Part shown: positions 8,131 through 20,602 of the stretch, piece after piece
How the letters are laid out: each line of letters begins with the position of its first letter
How positions within the stretch are numbered: position 1 is the first letter of the stretch
DNA from: Zoogloeaceae bacterium
GTDB taxonomy: Bacteria > Pseudomonadota > Gammaproteobacteria > Burkholderiales > Rhodocyclaceae
Direction: 5' to 3'
Assembly: GCA_031277315.1 (NCBI GenBank)
Contig: JAITMP010000025.1
Span: forward strand, 1-64,000
Length of the DNA stretch: 64,000 bases
Made by a program: the position numbers and the translations under genes
The notes under the pieces: model-generated
Told to the model about the DNA's origin: nothing
The model's database searches: none
Seen by the model: only the letters and a program-made list of their open reading frames with translations

Positions 8131-9126
8131 TCAATTTCCCCTTCGTAATTGGTACTTCGCCACGGCCCGGTTGTGCTCGTCCAGCGTGCGGGAGAAGTGG
8201 CTGGAGCCGTCGCCGCGGGCGACGAAATACAGCAGTTCGGTACGCTCCGGATGCAACGCGGCCTCGATCGAGGCCAGACCGGGCATGGCGATGGGCGTCG
8301 GCGGCAGGCCGGGCCGCAAATAGGTATTGTAGGGGCCGTCCGCCAGCAGATCGCGCTTGCGCAGGTTGCCGTCGAATTGCGCGCCGAGGCCGTAGATCAC
8401 CGTCGGGTCGGTTTGCAGCGGCATGCCTTTTTTCAGGCGATTGACGAAAACCGAGGCGATCAGGGCGCGGTCGGACGGCTGCCCGGTTTCCTTTTCCACG
8501 ATGGAAGCCATGATGAGCGCCTCATGCGCCGAGACATACGGCAAGCCGGCGTCGCGGCCCGCCCATTCCGTCTGCAAGGTTTTTTCCATCTGCCGGAAAG
8601 CGCGCTGGAAAAGCGCGACATCCGGCGACGCCTTGACGAAAAGATAAGTGTCCGGGAAAAAGCGGCCTTCCGCCGCGCCGTCGGCGCCGAGCTTGTCCAT
8701 GATCTGGCGCTCGCTCCAGCCCGCCGTGTCGTGGCGCAGGTCGGGATGGGCGTCCAGCGCCGCCCGCATCTGGCGGAAAGTCCAGCCTTCCAGCAGCACG
8801 ATCTCGGATTGGCTGACATCGCCCCGCGTCAGCTTTTCCAGCAATTGCAGCGGCGTGATGCCGCGCTCGATTTCATAACTGCCGGCCTTGATCCGCGCCG
8901 CCTTGCCGAGCGCCCGTCCAAGCAAGGCAAAGCGCCAGGCCGGAATGCCGACGCCCGCATCCTCGATCTGGCGGGCGACGGCGCGCAGCGAACTGCCCGC
9001 CGGAATGGTGAAATCCGCCCGCTGGTTCTGGAACGGAATCGGCGTGAAAGCGAAATACCCCATCCAGCCGAGGAACACGAGCGCGGCGACAAACAACAGG
9101 CCGATCAGGCGGAACATCCAGCGCAT
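8131..9126 (-). CDS. mltG: Endolytic murein transglycosylase MltG
   Basis: YceG/MltG family lytic transglycosylase, 331 residues, thought to cut nascent glycan strands and set their length. One N-terminal membrane segment (residues 4-26) is followed by a LysM-like domain and the YceG catalytic domain. The catalytic Glu lies in SIVEKETG, with the conserved NRLKKGMPLQTDPTVIYG stretch after it. It is the first gene of the leftward operon mltG-tmk-(insert)-holB-pilZ-tatD-ankyrin. Confidence 0.93.
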   Translation of the reverse strand: MRWMFRLIGLLFVAALVFLGWMGYFAFTPIPFQNQRADFTIPAGSSLRAVARQIEDAGVGIPAWRFALLGRALGKAARIKAGSYEIERGITPLQLLEKLTRGDVSQSEIVLLEGWTFRQMRAALDAHPDLRHDTAGWSERQIMDKLGADGAAEGRFFPDTYLFVKASPDVALFQRAFRQMEKTLQTEWAGRDAGLPYVSAHEALIMASIVEKETGQPSDRALIASVFVNRLKKGMPLQTDPTVIYGLGAQFDGNLRKRDLLADGPYNTYLRPGLPPTPIAMPGLASIEAALHPERTELLYFVARGDGSSHFSRTLDEHNRAVAKYQLRRGN

Positions 9127-9720
9127 TGTCGAGAGAAGCCGGAAAAAGACGGGATGAAGGGCGGCTATAATAACTCACCCTATTGCGGCAGACAGAGACA
9201 GGCGCGCAAAAACGCGCTCTTCCGCTTGCAGAAGAAGGGCGCAAGCTCTCTCCTTCAAGGGGAGACATATTTTAGAACTCTCCCTTTCAAGGGGAGGCGC
9301 AGCTTACGAACCCTCCCCTTCAAGGGGAGGCACAGCTTACGAACCCTCCCCTTCAAGGGGAGGGTTGGGTGGGGATGGGGTTGAAGGTAAGCGGGAATAA
9401 AATCCAACATCCGCAACCCATCCCCATCCCGGCCTTCCCCTTGAAGGGGAAGGAGAAAATCACTCCCCTCGCCCGCTTGCGGGAGAGGGACCGGGGGAGA
9501 GGAGAAAACTTGTCATTCCGCGACGGCACGCGAATGACATGGATGCCGGCGAACAACGCATAGGTTGGCGCTGAGCGCAGCGAAGCCCAACACGGGCCGT
9601 TCCGCCGCGCCAGCGTGAGAGAGATTGCTCCCCTCGCCCGCTTGCGGGAGAGAGCCCGCCCCCGACTTGATCGGAGGGGCCGGGGGAGAGGGCAAAAGTT
9701 TTAACGACATCGGAGATGAT
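9127..9720. repeat. Intergenic palindromic repeat block
   Basis: The 594-bp divergent gap between mltG and ygfZ is almost all repeats. Four copies of a ~20-bp palindrome (CTCCCCTTCAAGGGGAG core) at about 9246, 9278, 9311 and 9344 have a period of 32-33 bp. A TGGGTGGGGATGGGGTT arm and an inverted copy follow to 9453. CTCTCCCGC-type palindromes lie at about 9463-9503 and 9627-9692, a GTCATTCC element at 9511-9540 and a REP-like TAGGTTGGCGCT hairpin at 9560-9590. The promoters of both genes must lie within or beside these. Confidence 0.8.
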
Positions 9721-10749
9721 ATGAATCCAGATTGGCGGGACTTCCTCGCAAGCCGTGGCGGGCACTTTCATGAAGACCAGATCGACGGCTTCGGCGGCGA
9801 CGCCCAGGCCGCATTCGCCGCGGCTGATTCAGGCGCGGCGCTGGTTCCCTTGACCCAGTTCGGCCTCATCCGGGCCACGGGCGAGGATGCCGCCGTTTTC
9901 CTGCACAACCTGCTCTCCAACGACGTGCGCGGCCTGAACCCCGACCGCGCCGGGCGCTGCGGTTTCTGCACGCCGAAAGGCCGTCTGCTGGCGGACTTTC
10001 TCGTCTGGCGCGAGGGTAACGATTACCTGCTGCAACTTTCCGCCGACATCCAGCCGGCGCTGCTGAAAAAACTCGGCATGTACGTGTTGCGTTCGAAAGT
10101 GAAGCTGACCGACGGCGGCGGCGATACGGTTCTGCTCGGCCTCGCCGGAGCGGCAGCGGAAGCGGCTTTGACGGCGGCGGGTCTGGCCGCGCCGGCCGCC
10201 GTGATGGAAGTCGCGCATTGCGCCGATGGCGCGTTGATCCGCCTCGGCGAACGGCGTTTTCAGGCCGCGTTGCGCCCGGAGGCGGCGATGCGCCTCTGGC
10301 AGCCCTTGTCGGCGCATGCGACGCCCGCCGGCGCCGCCGTCTGGCGCTGGCTGGACATCGCCGCCGGCATTCCGCACATCACCGCCCCGACGCAGGAGGA
10401 ATTCGTGCCGCAGATGGCGAACCTCGACCTGATCGGCGGCATCAGTTTCACCAAGGGCTGCTATCCCGGACAGGAAGTGGTGGCGCGCACCAAATACCTC
10501 GGCAAGGTCAAGCGCCGCACTTACCGCGTCGGCATTGAAGGCGATTGCCCTCCGCCCGGCGCCGACCTGTTCAGCGCCGATCTGCCCGGCCAGTCCTGCG
10601 GCAAGATCATCGAAGCGGCGCCCTGTCCGAACGGCTGCGAGGCGCTGGCCTCGATGCTGATGTCCAGCGCCGACACCGGCGACGTGCGCCTCAGCGGCCC
10701 CGACGGCCCGCGGCTCTCGTTTCTTCCCCTGCCCTACGCACTCGATTAA
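9721..10749 (+). CDS. ygfZ: Folate-binding protein YgfZ
   Basis: YgfZ/GcvT-like tetrahydrofolate-binding protein, 342 residues, which supports repair or maturation of certain iron-sulfur enzymes. The signature KGCYPGQEVVART begins near residue 245 and contains the conserved cysteine. The ATG at 9721 is preceded by CGGAG; the open frame extends upstream only through repeats. The presence of an ISC operon in the same window is consistent with its role, though not linked in position. Confidence 0.92.
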   Translation: MNPDWRDFLASRGGHFHEDQIDGFGGDAQAAFAAADSGAALVPLTQFGLIRATGEDAAVFLHNLLSNDVRGLNPDRAGRCGFCTPKGRLLADFLVWREGNDYLLQLSADIQPALLKKLGMYVLRSKVKLTDGGGDTVLLGLAGAAAEAALTAAGLAAPAAVMEVAHCADGALIRLGERRFQAALRPEAAMRLWQPLSAHATPAGAAVWRWLDIAAGIPHITAPTQEEFVPQMANLDLIGGISFTKGCYPGQEVVARTKYLGKVKRRTYRVGIEGDCPPPGADLFSADLPGQSCGKIIEAAPCPNGCEALASMLMSSADTGDVRLSGPDGPRLSFLPLPYALD

Positions 10750-10778
10750 CCTCAACCGCCCAAGCCGCCCGCCGGGCC

Positions 10779-11546
10779 ATGTGCCTGATCCTCTTCGCAT
10801 GGCAAGCCCATCCGGACTACCCGCTGGTGGTCGCCGCCAACCGTGACGAGTTCTTCGCCCGTCCGACGGCGGCGGCGGATTTCCGCGCCGACGCGCCGGA
10901 TGTGCTGGCCGGGCGCGATCTCCAGGCCGGCGGCACTTGGCTCGGCGTCGCCCGCGATGGCCGCTTCGCCGCCCTGACCAACTACCGCGACCCGTCGCAC
11001 AACAAGACGGACGCGCCCTCACGCGGCGAACTGGTGAGCCGCTTTCTCAGCGGCGGGCAGACGCCCCGGCGCTATCTCGCCGATCTCGAAAACGGAGCGG
11101 AAAGCTACAACGGCTTCAATCTGCTCTGCGGCGACCTGGCCGAACTCGGGTGGTTTTCCAATCGCGGCGCGGGCGGGCGCATGCTCGCCCCCGGCGTGTA
11201 CGGCCTCTCCAACCACCTGCTCGACACCCCCTGGCCGAAAGTCGCGCGCGGCAAAGCCGCCCTTTCCGCCGCCCTCCCCGCCCTGCCCGACGAAGCGCCG
11301 CTGTTCGCCCTCCTGCGCGACGAGCGCGCCGCCCCCGACGACGCGCTGCCGCGCACCGGCCTCAGCCCGGAATGGGAACGGCGCCTCTCCGCCGCCTTCA
11401 TCCGCGCCCCCGGCTACGGCACCCGCTCCGCCACCGTCCTGCTGATCAACAAAACCGGCAAAGCGCGCTTCACCGAACAAACCTTCCTGCCCGATGCCGT
11501 GCCGGGAGAGCGGCGCGAGTTTGAGTTTGCGGTTTCGCGCCGGTAG
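10779..11546 (+). CDS. NRDE family protein (TANGO2-like)
   Basis: A 255-residue protein of the NRDE/TANGO2 family. It begins at the ATG at 10779 with MCLILFAW and shows the defining AANRDEFFARPT motif at about residues 19-30, then GGTWLGVARDGRFAALTNYR, which is typical. Biochemical function is not established; animal TANGO2 has been linked to lipid and haem handling. It starts 29 bp after ygfZ on the same strand and is probably cotranscribed. Confidence 0.88.
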   Translation: MCLILFAWQAHPDYPLVVAANRDEFFARPTAAADFRADAPDVLAGRDLQAGGTWLGVARDGRFAALTNYRDPSHNKTDAPSRGELVSRFLSGGQTPRRYLADLENGAESYNGFNLLCGDLAELGWFSNRGAGGRMLAPGVYGLSNHLLDTPWPKVARGKAALSAALPALPDEAPLFALLRDERAAPDDALPRTGLSPEWERRLSAAFIRAPGYGTRSATVLLINKTGKARFTEQTFLPDAVPGERREFEFAVSRR

Positions 11547-11610
11547 CCGCTGCCTCACGCCGCAATAAACAAGAGCGGGCAAGCCGCGCGGCGCATCCGC
11601 CGGTTCCGTC

Positions 11611-11639
11611 TGTGTTAGTATTACGCAACGTATTACACA
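11611..11639. promoter_or_regulatory. Candidate operator of the toxin-antitoxin pair
   Basis: Imperfect inverted repeat TGTGTTA (11611-11617) and TTACACA (11633-11639), with a direct repeat GTATTAC at 11618-11624 and 11630-11636. It ends 11 bp before the GTG of the ribbon-helix-helix antitoxin. Such antitoxins autorepress by binding short repeated half-sites at this position. Confidence 0.45.
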
Positions 11640-11650
11640 GGAGCCTGCCC

Positions 11651-11917
11651 GTGGCTATTTCCATCCGCCTGCCATCCGAAGACGAAGCCCTGCTCGGACG
11701 CGCCGCCGGCACGCTGGGCATGAGCAAATCCGAGTTCATCCGCCGCAGCATCGCTGCCTACGCGGAAAAGATGCTGCCGGGCGAACAGACACTGGCTGAA
11801 ATCGACGCCCGCTACATCGGCAAGGGCGGCGGTTTGCGCCAGCCGGAAAGCGTTGCCGATCCGCGCAAACGGGCCATCGTGGAGCGTCTGCGTGAAAAAC
11901 ACGGCTACGCTGGTTGA
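11651..11917 (+). CDS. Ribbon-helix-helix antitoxin (VapB-like)
   Basis: An 88-residue protein beginning at GTG 11651, preceded by AGGAG. Residues 2-45 have the ribbon-helix-helix pattern: a short beta strand (ISIRLP) followed by two helices (DEALLGRAAGTLG, SKSEFIRRSIAAYAEKM). The C-terminal half is charged and suited to binding a toxin. It overlaps the downstream PIN gene by 26 bases. It should bind its own promoter and neutralise the toxin. Confidence 0.8.
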   Translation: MAISIRLPSEDEALLGRAAGTLGMSKSEFIRRSIAAYAEKMLPGEQTLAEIDARYIGKGGGLRQPESVADPRKRAIVERLREKHGYAG

Positions 11918-12314
11918 TACCGGTTTCCTCGTCGCCCTGTTCAACGATGGCGATGCGCGCCATGCCGGCGCCCGCGCCATGTTGGCGTCGTTGACCGGCA
12001 CGCGGCTTTGCACGGTCTGGGAAGTGCTGACCGAAGCCGGACATCTGCTGGACGATACCGGCAAGCTCAATTTGTTGCGCTGGGCGGCGGCGGGAAGATT
12101 ATCCGTGTTGCACAGCGACGCGGCGCAATTGTCCGCGATGGCCGATTTCAGCGAGCGCTATGCTGATGGCGGCGCGGATTTGGCCGACGTGGCGCTGGTG
12201 TTCGCCGCCGACCGCATCGGCTGCTGGAACATCCTCACCGTAGACCGGCGCGACTTCGACCGCTACCGCACACCGCAGGGCAGAAAATTCAAGCGGCTGT
12301 GGGTCAAGGATTGA
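11892..12314 (+). CDS. vapC: PIN-domain ribonuclease toxin (VapC-like)
   Basis: A 140-residue PIN-domain protein starting at GTG 11892 inside the antitoxin gene. Acidic metal-binding positions are visible: D in LVDTGFLVALF near the N-terminus, E in WEVLTEAGHLL, and D in YADGGADLADVALVFAAD. VapC toxins are Mg-dependent RNases that cleave tRNA or rRNA; the target here is unknown. The overlapping order antitoxin-then-toxin is typical. Confidence 0.85.
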   Translation: MKNTATLVDTGFLVALFNDGDARHAGARAMLASLTGTRLCTVWEVLTEAGHLLDDTGKLNLLRWAAAGRLSVLHSDAAQLSAMADFSERYADGGADLADVALVFAADRIGCWNILTVDRRDFDRYRTPQGRKFKRLWVKD

Positions 12315-12407
12315 ACTGCGGTTTGCAGCGCCGCAAGCTCGTATAAAGTGAAACAAAACCCCAGCGCTCAAAATTCCGTTTCGTTTCATTCCGGCTTACC
12401 AAGCTCT

Positions 12408-12998
12408 CTAAAAATTGTCCGATGCACGACAGAGCGGCGCACCGTATAAAGTAACTGGTGATAATTGATCTATCCCGCCATTTTTGCTCAAGCGAACAAT
12501 ACTGAAATGACACAAACTACCATCTTGCTTATAAACAGCCTCGTAGTCTTCGTTAACAACAGGTATAAATGACCTAGAGACGAAACACTGATAATTTGCT
12601 CCATTTTGAATATCCCCTTGGCTTAAATAATGAAGCACAATAGGTTTTCCTGCTGGAATGTATAGCTCAGAAACTGCAACTACTCCCATAGAGGTTGCCA
12701 ACCCCGAGAATTGCCCTATTGGCATACCAAGATTTTGATCGTTTACATTCGCAAATCCTTTAGTTGGAGTCGCCATTACCCCTGCACCAGGCAGCCTCCA
12801 GTCAATACAACTGCTGTTTGGAACAGCACGAACCATTCCATTAAATGAAACAACACGAATCTTCGCGCGATCGCCAGATATAGGCTGTTCGTATTTTGTT
12901 GAAAATGAAATCACCGTCCAGATATTTCCGCATGCAGATAAATGCAAGCAGAAAAATATAATTGCAACAACATTAGCATGTTTTAAAATATTTGACAT
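12408..12998 (-). CDS. Hypothetical lipoprotein, AT-rich
   Basis: A 196-residue protein starting at ATG 12998, with a lipoprotein signal (VVAIIFFCLHLSAC; lipobox LSAC at about residues 19-22). No domain is recognised in the mature part. The gene and its flanks are strikingly AT-rich compared with neighbours, so recent acquisition is likely. It lies between the toxin-antitoxin pair and the L,D-transpeptidase. An in-frame upstream extension to 13085 exists but has no signal-peptide logic. Confidence 0.7.
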   Translation of the reverse strand: MSNILKHANVVAIIFFCLHLSACGNIWTVISFSTKYEQPISGDRAKIRVVSFNGMVRAVPNSSCIDWRLPGAGVMATPTKGFANVNDQNLGMPIGQFSGLATSMGVVAVSELYIPAGKPIVLHYLSQGDIQNGANYQCFVSRSFIPVVNEDYEAVYKQDGSLCHFSIVRLSKNGGIDQLSPVTLYGAPLCRASDNF

Positions 12999-13109
12999 AT
13001 ATGAAATCTTAATGTGGCACAGTAGACTGATGTGAGTACGGTGATGTCCAACATTTCCGCTTTTATTCAAATGTAAGGCCATCATTCCTACCTCTTGAAG
13101 ATTAGTATT

Positions 13110-16610
<3,501 letters not shown>

Positions 16611-16740
16611 GGCGTCAGATTGGGCCGGATCAAATCGAATTATAATGACGCCCAGTCTTCATGGCCGAAACGGGCCGACCCGCGCTGCCCCTTGCGAGCG
16701 CGCCAGCCCCGTCAGAGGCCGCACCGAAAAGGAAAACAGC

Positions 16741-18375
16741 ATGCAGCGCGAATCCATGGAATTCGATGTCGTCATCGTCGGCGGCGGGCCGGCCGGCCTC
16801 GCGGCGGCGATCCGGCTCAAGCAGATCAACGCCGGCATCAACGTCTGCCTGATCGAAAAAGGCGCAGAAATCGGCGCGCATATCCTGTCCGGCGCGGTGA
16901 TGGATCCGGGCGCGATGAGCGAACTGTTCCCGGACTGGAAAAATCAGGGCGCACCGCTCGACACGCCGGTGTCCGAGGACCGCTTCGTGATCCTCACCGA
17001 AACCGGCGGTATCAGGCTGCCGAACGCCCTCCTCCCCGGCTGCTTCCACAATCACGGCAATTACATCATCAGCCTCGGCAATCTGTGCCGCTGGCTGGCG
17101 CAGCAGGCCGAGGCGCTCGGCGTGGAAATTTATCCCGGCTTCGCCGGCGCCGAAGTGCTGTATGCCGAAGACGGCTCGGTGCGCGGCGTGGCCACCGGCG
17201 ACATGGGCATCGGCCGCGACGGTCAGCCGACCGGGGCATACCAGCCGGGCATGGAACTGCTGGCGAAATACACGCTGTTCGCCGAAGGCTGCCGTGGCCA
17301 TCTCGGCAAGCAGCTTGAAGAAAAATTCAAGCTGCGCAACGGCGCCGACGCGCAAATCTATGGCATCGGCATCAAGGAACTATGGGAAATCGCGCCCGAA
17401 AAGCACGTCAACGGACTGGTCATGCACACCGGCGGCTGGCCGATGCGACCGGATACCTACGGCGGCGGCTTCATCTATCACCAGAGCGGCAATCTGGTTT
17501 CGATCGGCTATGTCGTCGGCCTGGCCTACGACAATCCGCATCTCTCGCCGTTCGAGGAATTTCAACGCTACAAGCTGCATCCGCAGGTGAAGCCCTTCCT
17601 CGAAGGCGGCAAGCGCATCGCCTACGGCGCGCGGGCAATGACCGCCGGCGGCTTGCAGGCGCTGCCGAAGCTGATCTTCCCCGGCGGCGCTCTGATCGGT
17701 GACAACGCCGGTTTCCTCAATGCCGCCCGCATCAAAGGCTCGCACAGCGCGCTGAAAAGCGGCATGCTCGCCGCCGAATCGGTTGCCGAGGCGCTCGCCG
17801 CCGGCCGCAGCGGCGACGAACTGACCGCCTATCCGCAAAAATTCCGCGAATCCTGGCTTTTCGAGGAACTGCACCGCGCGCGCAACTTCAAGCCCTGGAT
17901 GAGCAAAGGACTGTGGCTCGGCTCCCTCATGTTCGGCATCGACCAGCAGCTATTCCGCGGCAAGGCGCCCTGGACGCTGCGCCTGGGCGCCGCCGACCAC
18001 CTCAAGCTGAAGAAAGCGGCGAATTGCCAGCCGATCGCCTATCCGAAGCCCGACGGCGTCATCACTTTCGACCGCCTCTCCTCGGTGTTTCTCTCCAACA
18101 CCAACCACGAGGAAAACCAGCCCTGCCACTTGCATCTGAAAGATGAAAGCGTGCCGATCCGCGTCAACCTCGCGCTCTACGACGCGCCCGAGCAGCGTTA
18201 CTGTCCCGCCGGCGTATACGAAATCGTGCGCGACGAAACAGGCGCCAATCCGCGCCTGCAAATCAACGCGCAGAACTGCCTCCACTGCAAAACCTGCGAC
18301 ATCAAGGACCCGACGCAGAACATCATCTGGGTAACGCCCCAAGGCGGCGAAGGCCCGGTTTATCCGAATATGTGA
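16741..18375 (+). CDS. Electron transfer flavoprotein:ubiquinone oxidoreductase
   Basis: ETF-QO, 544 residues, passes electrons from reduced ETF to ubiquinone at the membrane. The N-terminal FAD motif VVIVGGGPAGLAAAIRL begins near residue 10. The C-terminal ferredoxin-like part has CLHCKTC and a distal ligand region for one 4Fe-4S cluster, ending VYPNM as usual. The start ATG at 16741 follows AAAGGAAAACAGC. Its partners etfA and etfB lie 5-7 kb downstream on the opposite strand with an acyl-CoA dehydrogenase. Confidence 0.95.
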   Translation: MQRESMEFDVVIVGGGPAGLAAAIRLKQINAGINVCLIEKGAEIGAHILSGAVMDPGAMSELFPDWKNQGAPLDTPVSEDRFVILTETGGIRLPNALLPGCFHNHGNYIISLGNLCRWLAQQAEALGVEIYPGFAGAEVLYAEDGSVRGVATGDMGIGRDGQPTGAYQPGMELLAKYTLFAEGCRGHLGKQLEEKFKLRNGADAQIYGIGIKELWEIAPEKHVNGLVMHTGGWPMRPDTYGGGFIYHQSGNLVSIGYVVGLAYDNPHLSPFEEFQRYKLHPQVKPFLEGGKRIAYGARAMTAGGLQALPKLIFPGGALIGDNAGFLNAARIKGSHSALKSGMLAAESVAEALAAGRSGDELTAYPQKFRESWLFEELHRARNFKPWMSKGLWLGSLMFGIDQQLFRGKAPWTLRLGAADHLKLKKAANCQPIAYPKPDGVITFDRLSSVFLSNTNHEENQPCHLHLKDESVPIRVNLALYDAPEQRYCPAGVYEIVRDETGANPRLQINAQNCLHCKTCDIKDPTQNIIWVTPQGGEGPVYPNM

Positions 18376-18779
18376 TTCAAAGCCCTCCTCTCGTCCGCTT
18401 GGGGGAGAGAATCAGAGCGTAGGCTGGGTTGAGCATAGCGAAACCCAGCTTTGGCATGCTGGGATTCCGTTTCACTTCATCCCAGCCTACGTCCCTTCGT
18501 TCCATCCCAGCCTACGTCCCTTGCCGTCTTGCGACAACAGCCGCTCAATGTTGGGCTTCGCTGCGCTCAGCGCCAACCTATGCGCTGCGTGCAAATCGTC
18601 GTCATTCCGCGCGCAGTCGCGGAATCCATGCGGGGGTGGATTCCCGCTTGCGCGGGAATGACGAACGCTGCTTGCTTCCCGCCTTCGCGGGAATGACGGG
18701 GAATGACGAGGGGGCTTCCCTCCTTTAAAAACGCGCGGGAATGACGGGGAATAGCGGCGAATTGAGCCGCGTTTTCTGC
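18376..18779. repeat. Intergenic REP and palindrome block
   Basis: This 404-bp convergent gap holds no gene. A CTCTC..GGGGGAGAG palindrome lies at about 18385-18410. An inverted pair TAGGCTGGG/CCCAGCCTA spans 18420-18489, with a second CCCAGCCTAC copy at about 18507. A REP-like TTGGGCTTCGCTGCGCTCAGCGCCAA hairpin is at about 18550, and GTCATTCC..GGAATGAC elements run from 18600 to 18750. The hairpins may also end transcription of the two converging genes. Confidence 0.75.
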
Positions 18780-19166
18780 TTATTGCGGCGGCTGATTGCC
18801 CTTGGCGTACATGCATTGCAGGTAAGCGGCGTCGTAGTTGCGCTGGATGTTGGCTTCTTCCGAGCCGCCGCCCACGCCGGTTTCCACACCGACGCCGCCG
18901 CCGGTGGCGCTGCCCCTGCCGCCGCTTATGCCGCCGATCGAAGTGCCTATCGTCATCGGCGGCAGTGAAAATTTGCCGACCTGATCGCCGACCGCCCGCT
19001 CGGCGAATTGCCGGCATTCCCTGTCTTCGGCGGTAAAGATCTCAAGCGGCTTGTTCGGCGACGGAACCACGATCATGCTCGGGCCGCTGGGCATGGTGGT
19101 GGCGCATCCGGCCAACACGGTCAAAACGGATAATGCAGCAGGTAATGCGGCAAGAGAAATTCGCAT
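18780..19166 (-). CDS. Glycine-rich lipoprotein
   Basis: A 128-residue protein with a lipoprotein signal peptide (lipobox LAGC, cysteine at about residue 21). The middle has a glycine-zipper-like region (GTSIGGISGGRGSATGGG) and the C-terminus has NYDAAYLQCMYAKGNQ, a motif common to small glycine-zipper outer-membrane lipoproteins. Function unknown. It stands alone, converging with ETF-QO. Confidence 0.8.
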   Translation of the reverse strand: MRISLAALPAALSVLTVLAGCATTMPSGPSMIVVPSPNKPLEIFTAEDRECRQFAERAVGDQVGKFSLPPMTIGTSIGGISGGRGSATGGGVGVETGVGGGSEEANIQRNYDAAYLQCMYAKGNQPPQ

Positions 19167-19297
19167 GATTGATCTCCAGATTCAGATCCATTGTCGTTGA
19201 ATCAAACGGTATCACAGGCCGGGCCAGGCAGCCGCGAAGTGACAGCAAAACCCAACGCTGCCGTAATTCTATTCGATTCCGGTTCGCCCCATCGCAA

Positions 19298-20602
19298 TCA
19301 TTGCCGCGCCGCTCTGTTGAGACGCCATGCGACGAAGCCCAGCGCGATGGCGGCGTGGATGCCCGCGATCAACAGGTCGATGCCCGATCCGCCGACTCCT
19401 CCAAAAAAGGCTCTGGAACCGAGGCTGAAATAGGGGTTGAAGAAATGCGCAACTTCGCTCCATCCGAATTTGCCGAAAAAGAACGGCAACAGCAGGTTGA
19501 TGACCGCGATATACAGTATCGCGGTGGACACAGGCCGCCGCGCATTGGGCGCGAAGGAGAAGAACAGCACGATGCAGGCGTCGCGCAGCAGCAGCAAGGC
19601 GGTCACGAGAGGGAAAACGGACAGCCCCGCCGTCAGCGTCGGCATGGCTATCATGGCGAAGATGAAGGCCAGCAACACGGTCGTCGGCCATAGCGGCAGA
19701 TCGGCAAGCCAGCCGCGCCAGTCCCCGGCTTGCCGGCGCGCGCGCAGCTTGTTCCACACAAGCAGGGTGTTCGGCTCGGTAAACAGCATAAGGTAGCTCA
19801 ATCCCGCCGCAATGAAAAAGCCGAGCAGGAACACATTGTCAGCCGATTCTTTCCTTGAAAATCCGCCGAAGTACACGGTGAGGATGATCACAAACAGCGG
19901 CCAGGCCCACGGCAGGGTGCGCACTTGCAGCGCATTGCTCATCAAGCGCCAGGCGGCGAAAACGGCGCAGACCATGAACAGCAAGGCGCTTGCGAGCAGA
20001 AAAAATTTCTGGTTGTCGATCGTTATGCCCCACCAGACGCCGGACAAGGGCGAGCGCGCGCTCCAGATGAAGCCCTGCATGAACAGAACGGCAAAGGCGA
20101 TGACAAGCCAGCCCAGACCGCCGCGCCGGATGAGACGCATCTCGAAACGCGCGGCATGCAGATTCAGCGCGATCAGCGCGGCATGGAGCAGAATGCCGCC
20201 GGCGATCAGGCTGAACAGGTCGAGCGGCCAGTCCGGCTGATCGACGGCAATGCCGGAAAAAACCAGCGCCAGCAAACAGAGCAAGCCGCCGTACCAGTTG
20301 AACGAGGTCGCGCCGAACAGCTTGCCCCATGCCATCGTCCAGGGGCCGAGGGCGCTCATGCGCTGCTGATCCCAGGTCTTGTCGCGGAACTCCTCGATAA
20401 TCGCGGCGTTCGCATTGATCGCGCCCCACAGCCACACGATGAGAATGAACAGCGCGCTTGCCGTTATATACAAGGCCTTGCCCGGATTGGAGAGGGAATA
20501 GGCCGCCGTTGCAAACACCAGGCCGAGCAGCGCCGGCATGGCAATCAGCCGGTGCGTTGAAAACGACAGCCACAGGTTGCGCCTGAATTCGGGATTCATC
20601 AT
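19298..20602 (-). CDS. ABC transporter permease
   Basis: A 434-residue membrane protein with about ten to twelve hydrophobic segments and no nucleotide-binding motif. It follows the ATPase gene with a four-base ATGA overlap, so the pair forms one ABC transporter. Transport direction is probably export or membrane remodelling, judged from the ABC-2-like ATPase. The start ATG at 20602 is favoured by the overlap; the longer frame runs antisense-like through the ATPase gene. Confidence 0.82.
   Translation of the reverse strand: MMNPEFRRNLWLSFSTHRLIAMPALLGLVFATAAYSLSNPGKALYITASALFILIVWLWGAINANAAIIEEFRDKTWDQQRMSALGPWTMAWGKLFGATSFNWYGGLLCLLALVFSGIAVDQPDWPLDLFSLIAGGILLHAALIALNLHAARFEMRLIRRGGLGWLVIAFAVLFMQGFIWSARSPLSGVWWGITIDNQKFFLLASALLFMVCAVFAAWRLMSNALQVRTLPWAWPLFVIILTVYFGGFSRKESADNVFLLGFFIAAGLSYLMLFTEPNTLLVWNKLRARRQAGDWRGWLADLPLWPTTVLLAFIFAMIAMPTLTAGLSVFPLVTALLLLRDACIVLFFSFAPNARRPVSTAILYIAVINLLLPFFFGKFGWSEVAHFFNPYFSLGSRAFFGGVGGSGIDLLIAGIHAAIALGFVAWRLNRAARQ

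Noticed and set aside
9246..9364. Regularly spaced palindromes suggesting a CRISPR array
   Set aside because: The spacers are nearly identical to each other and there are only four units; a tandem repeat explains it and no cas gene is present.
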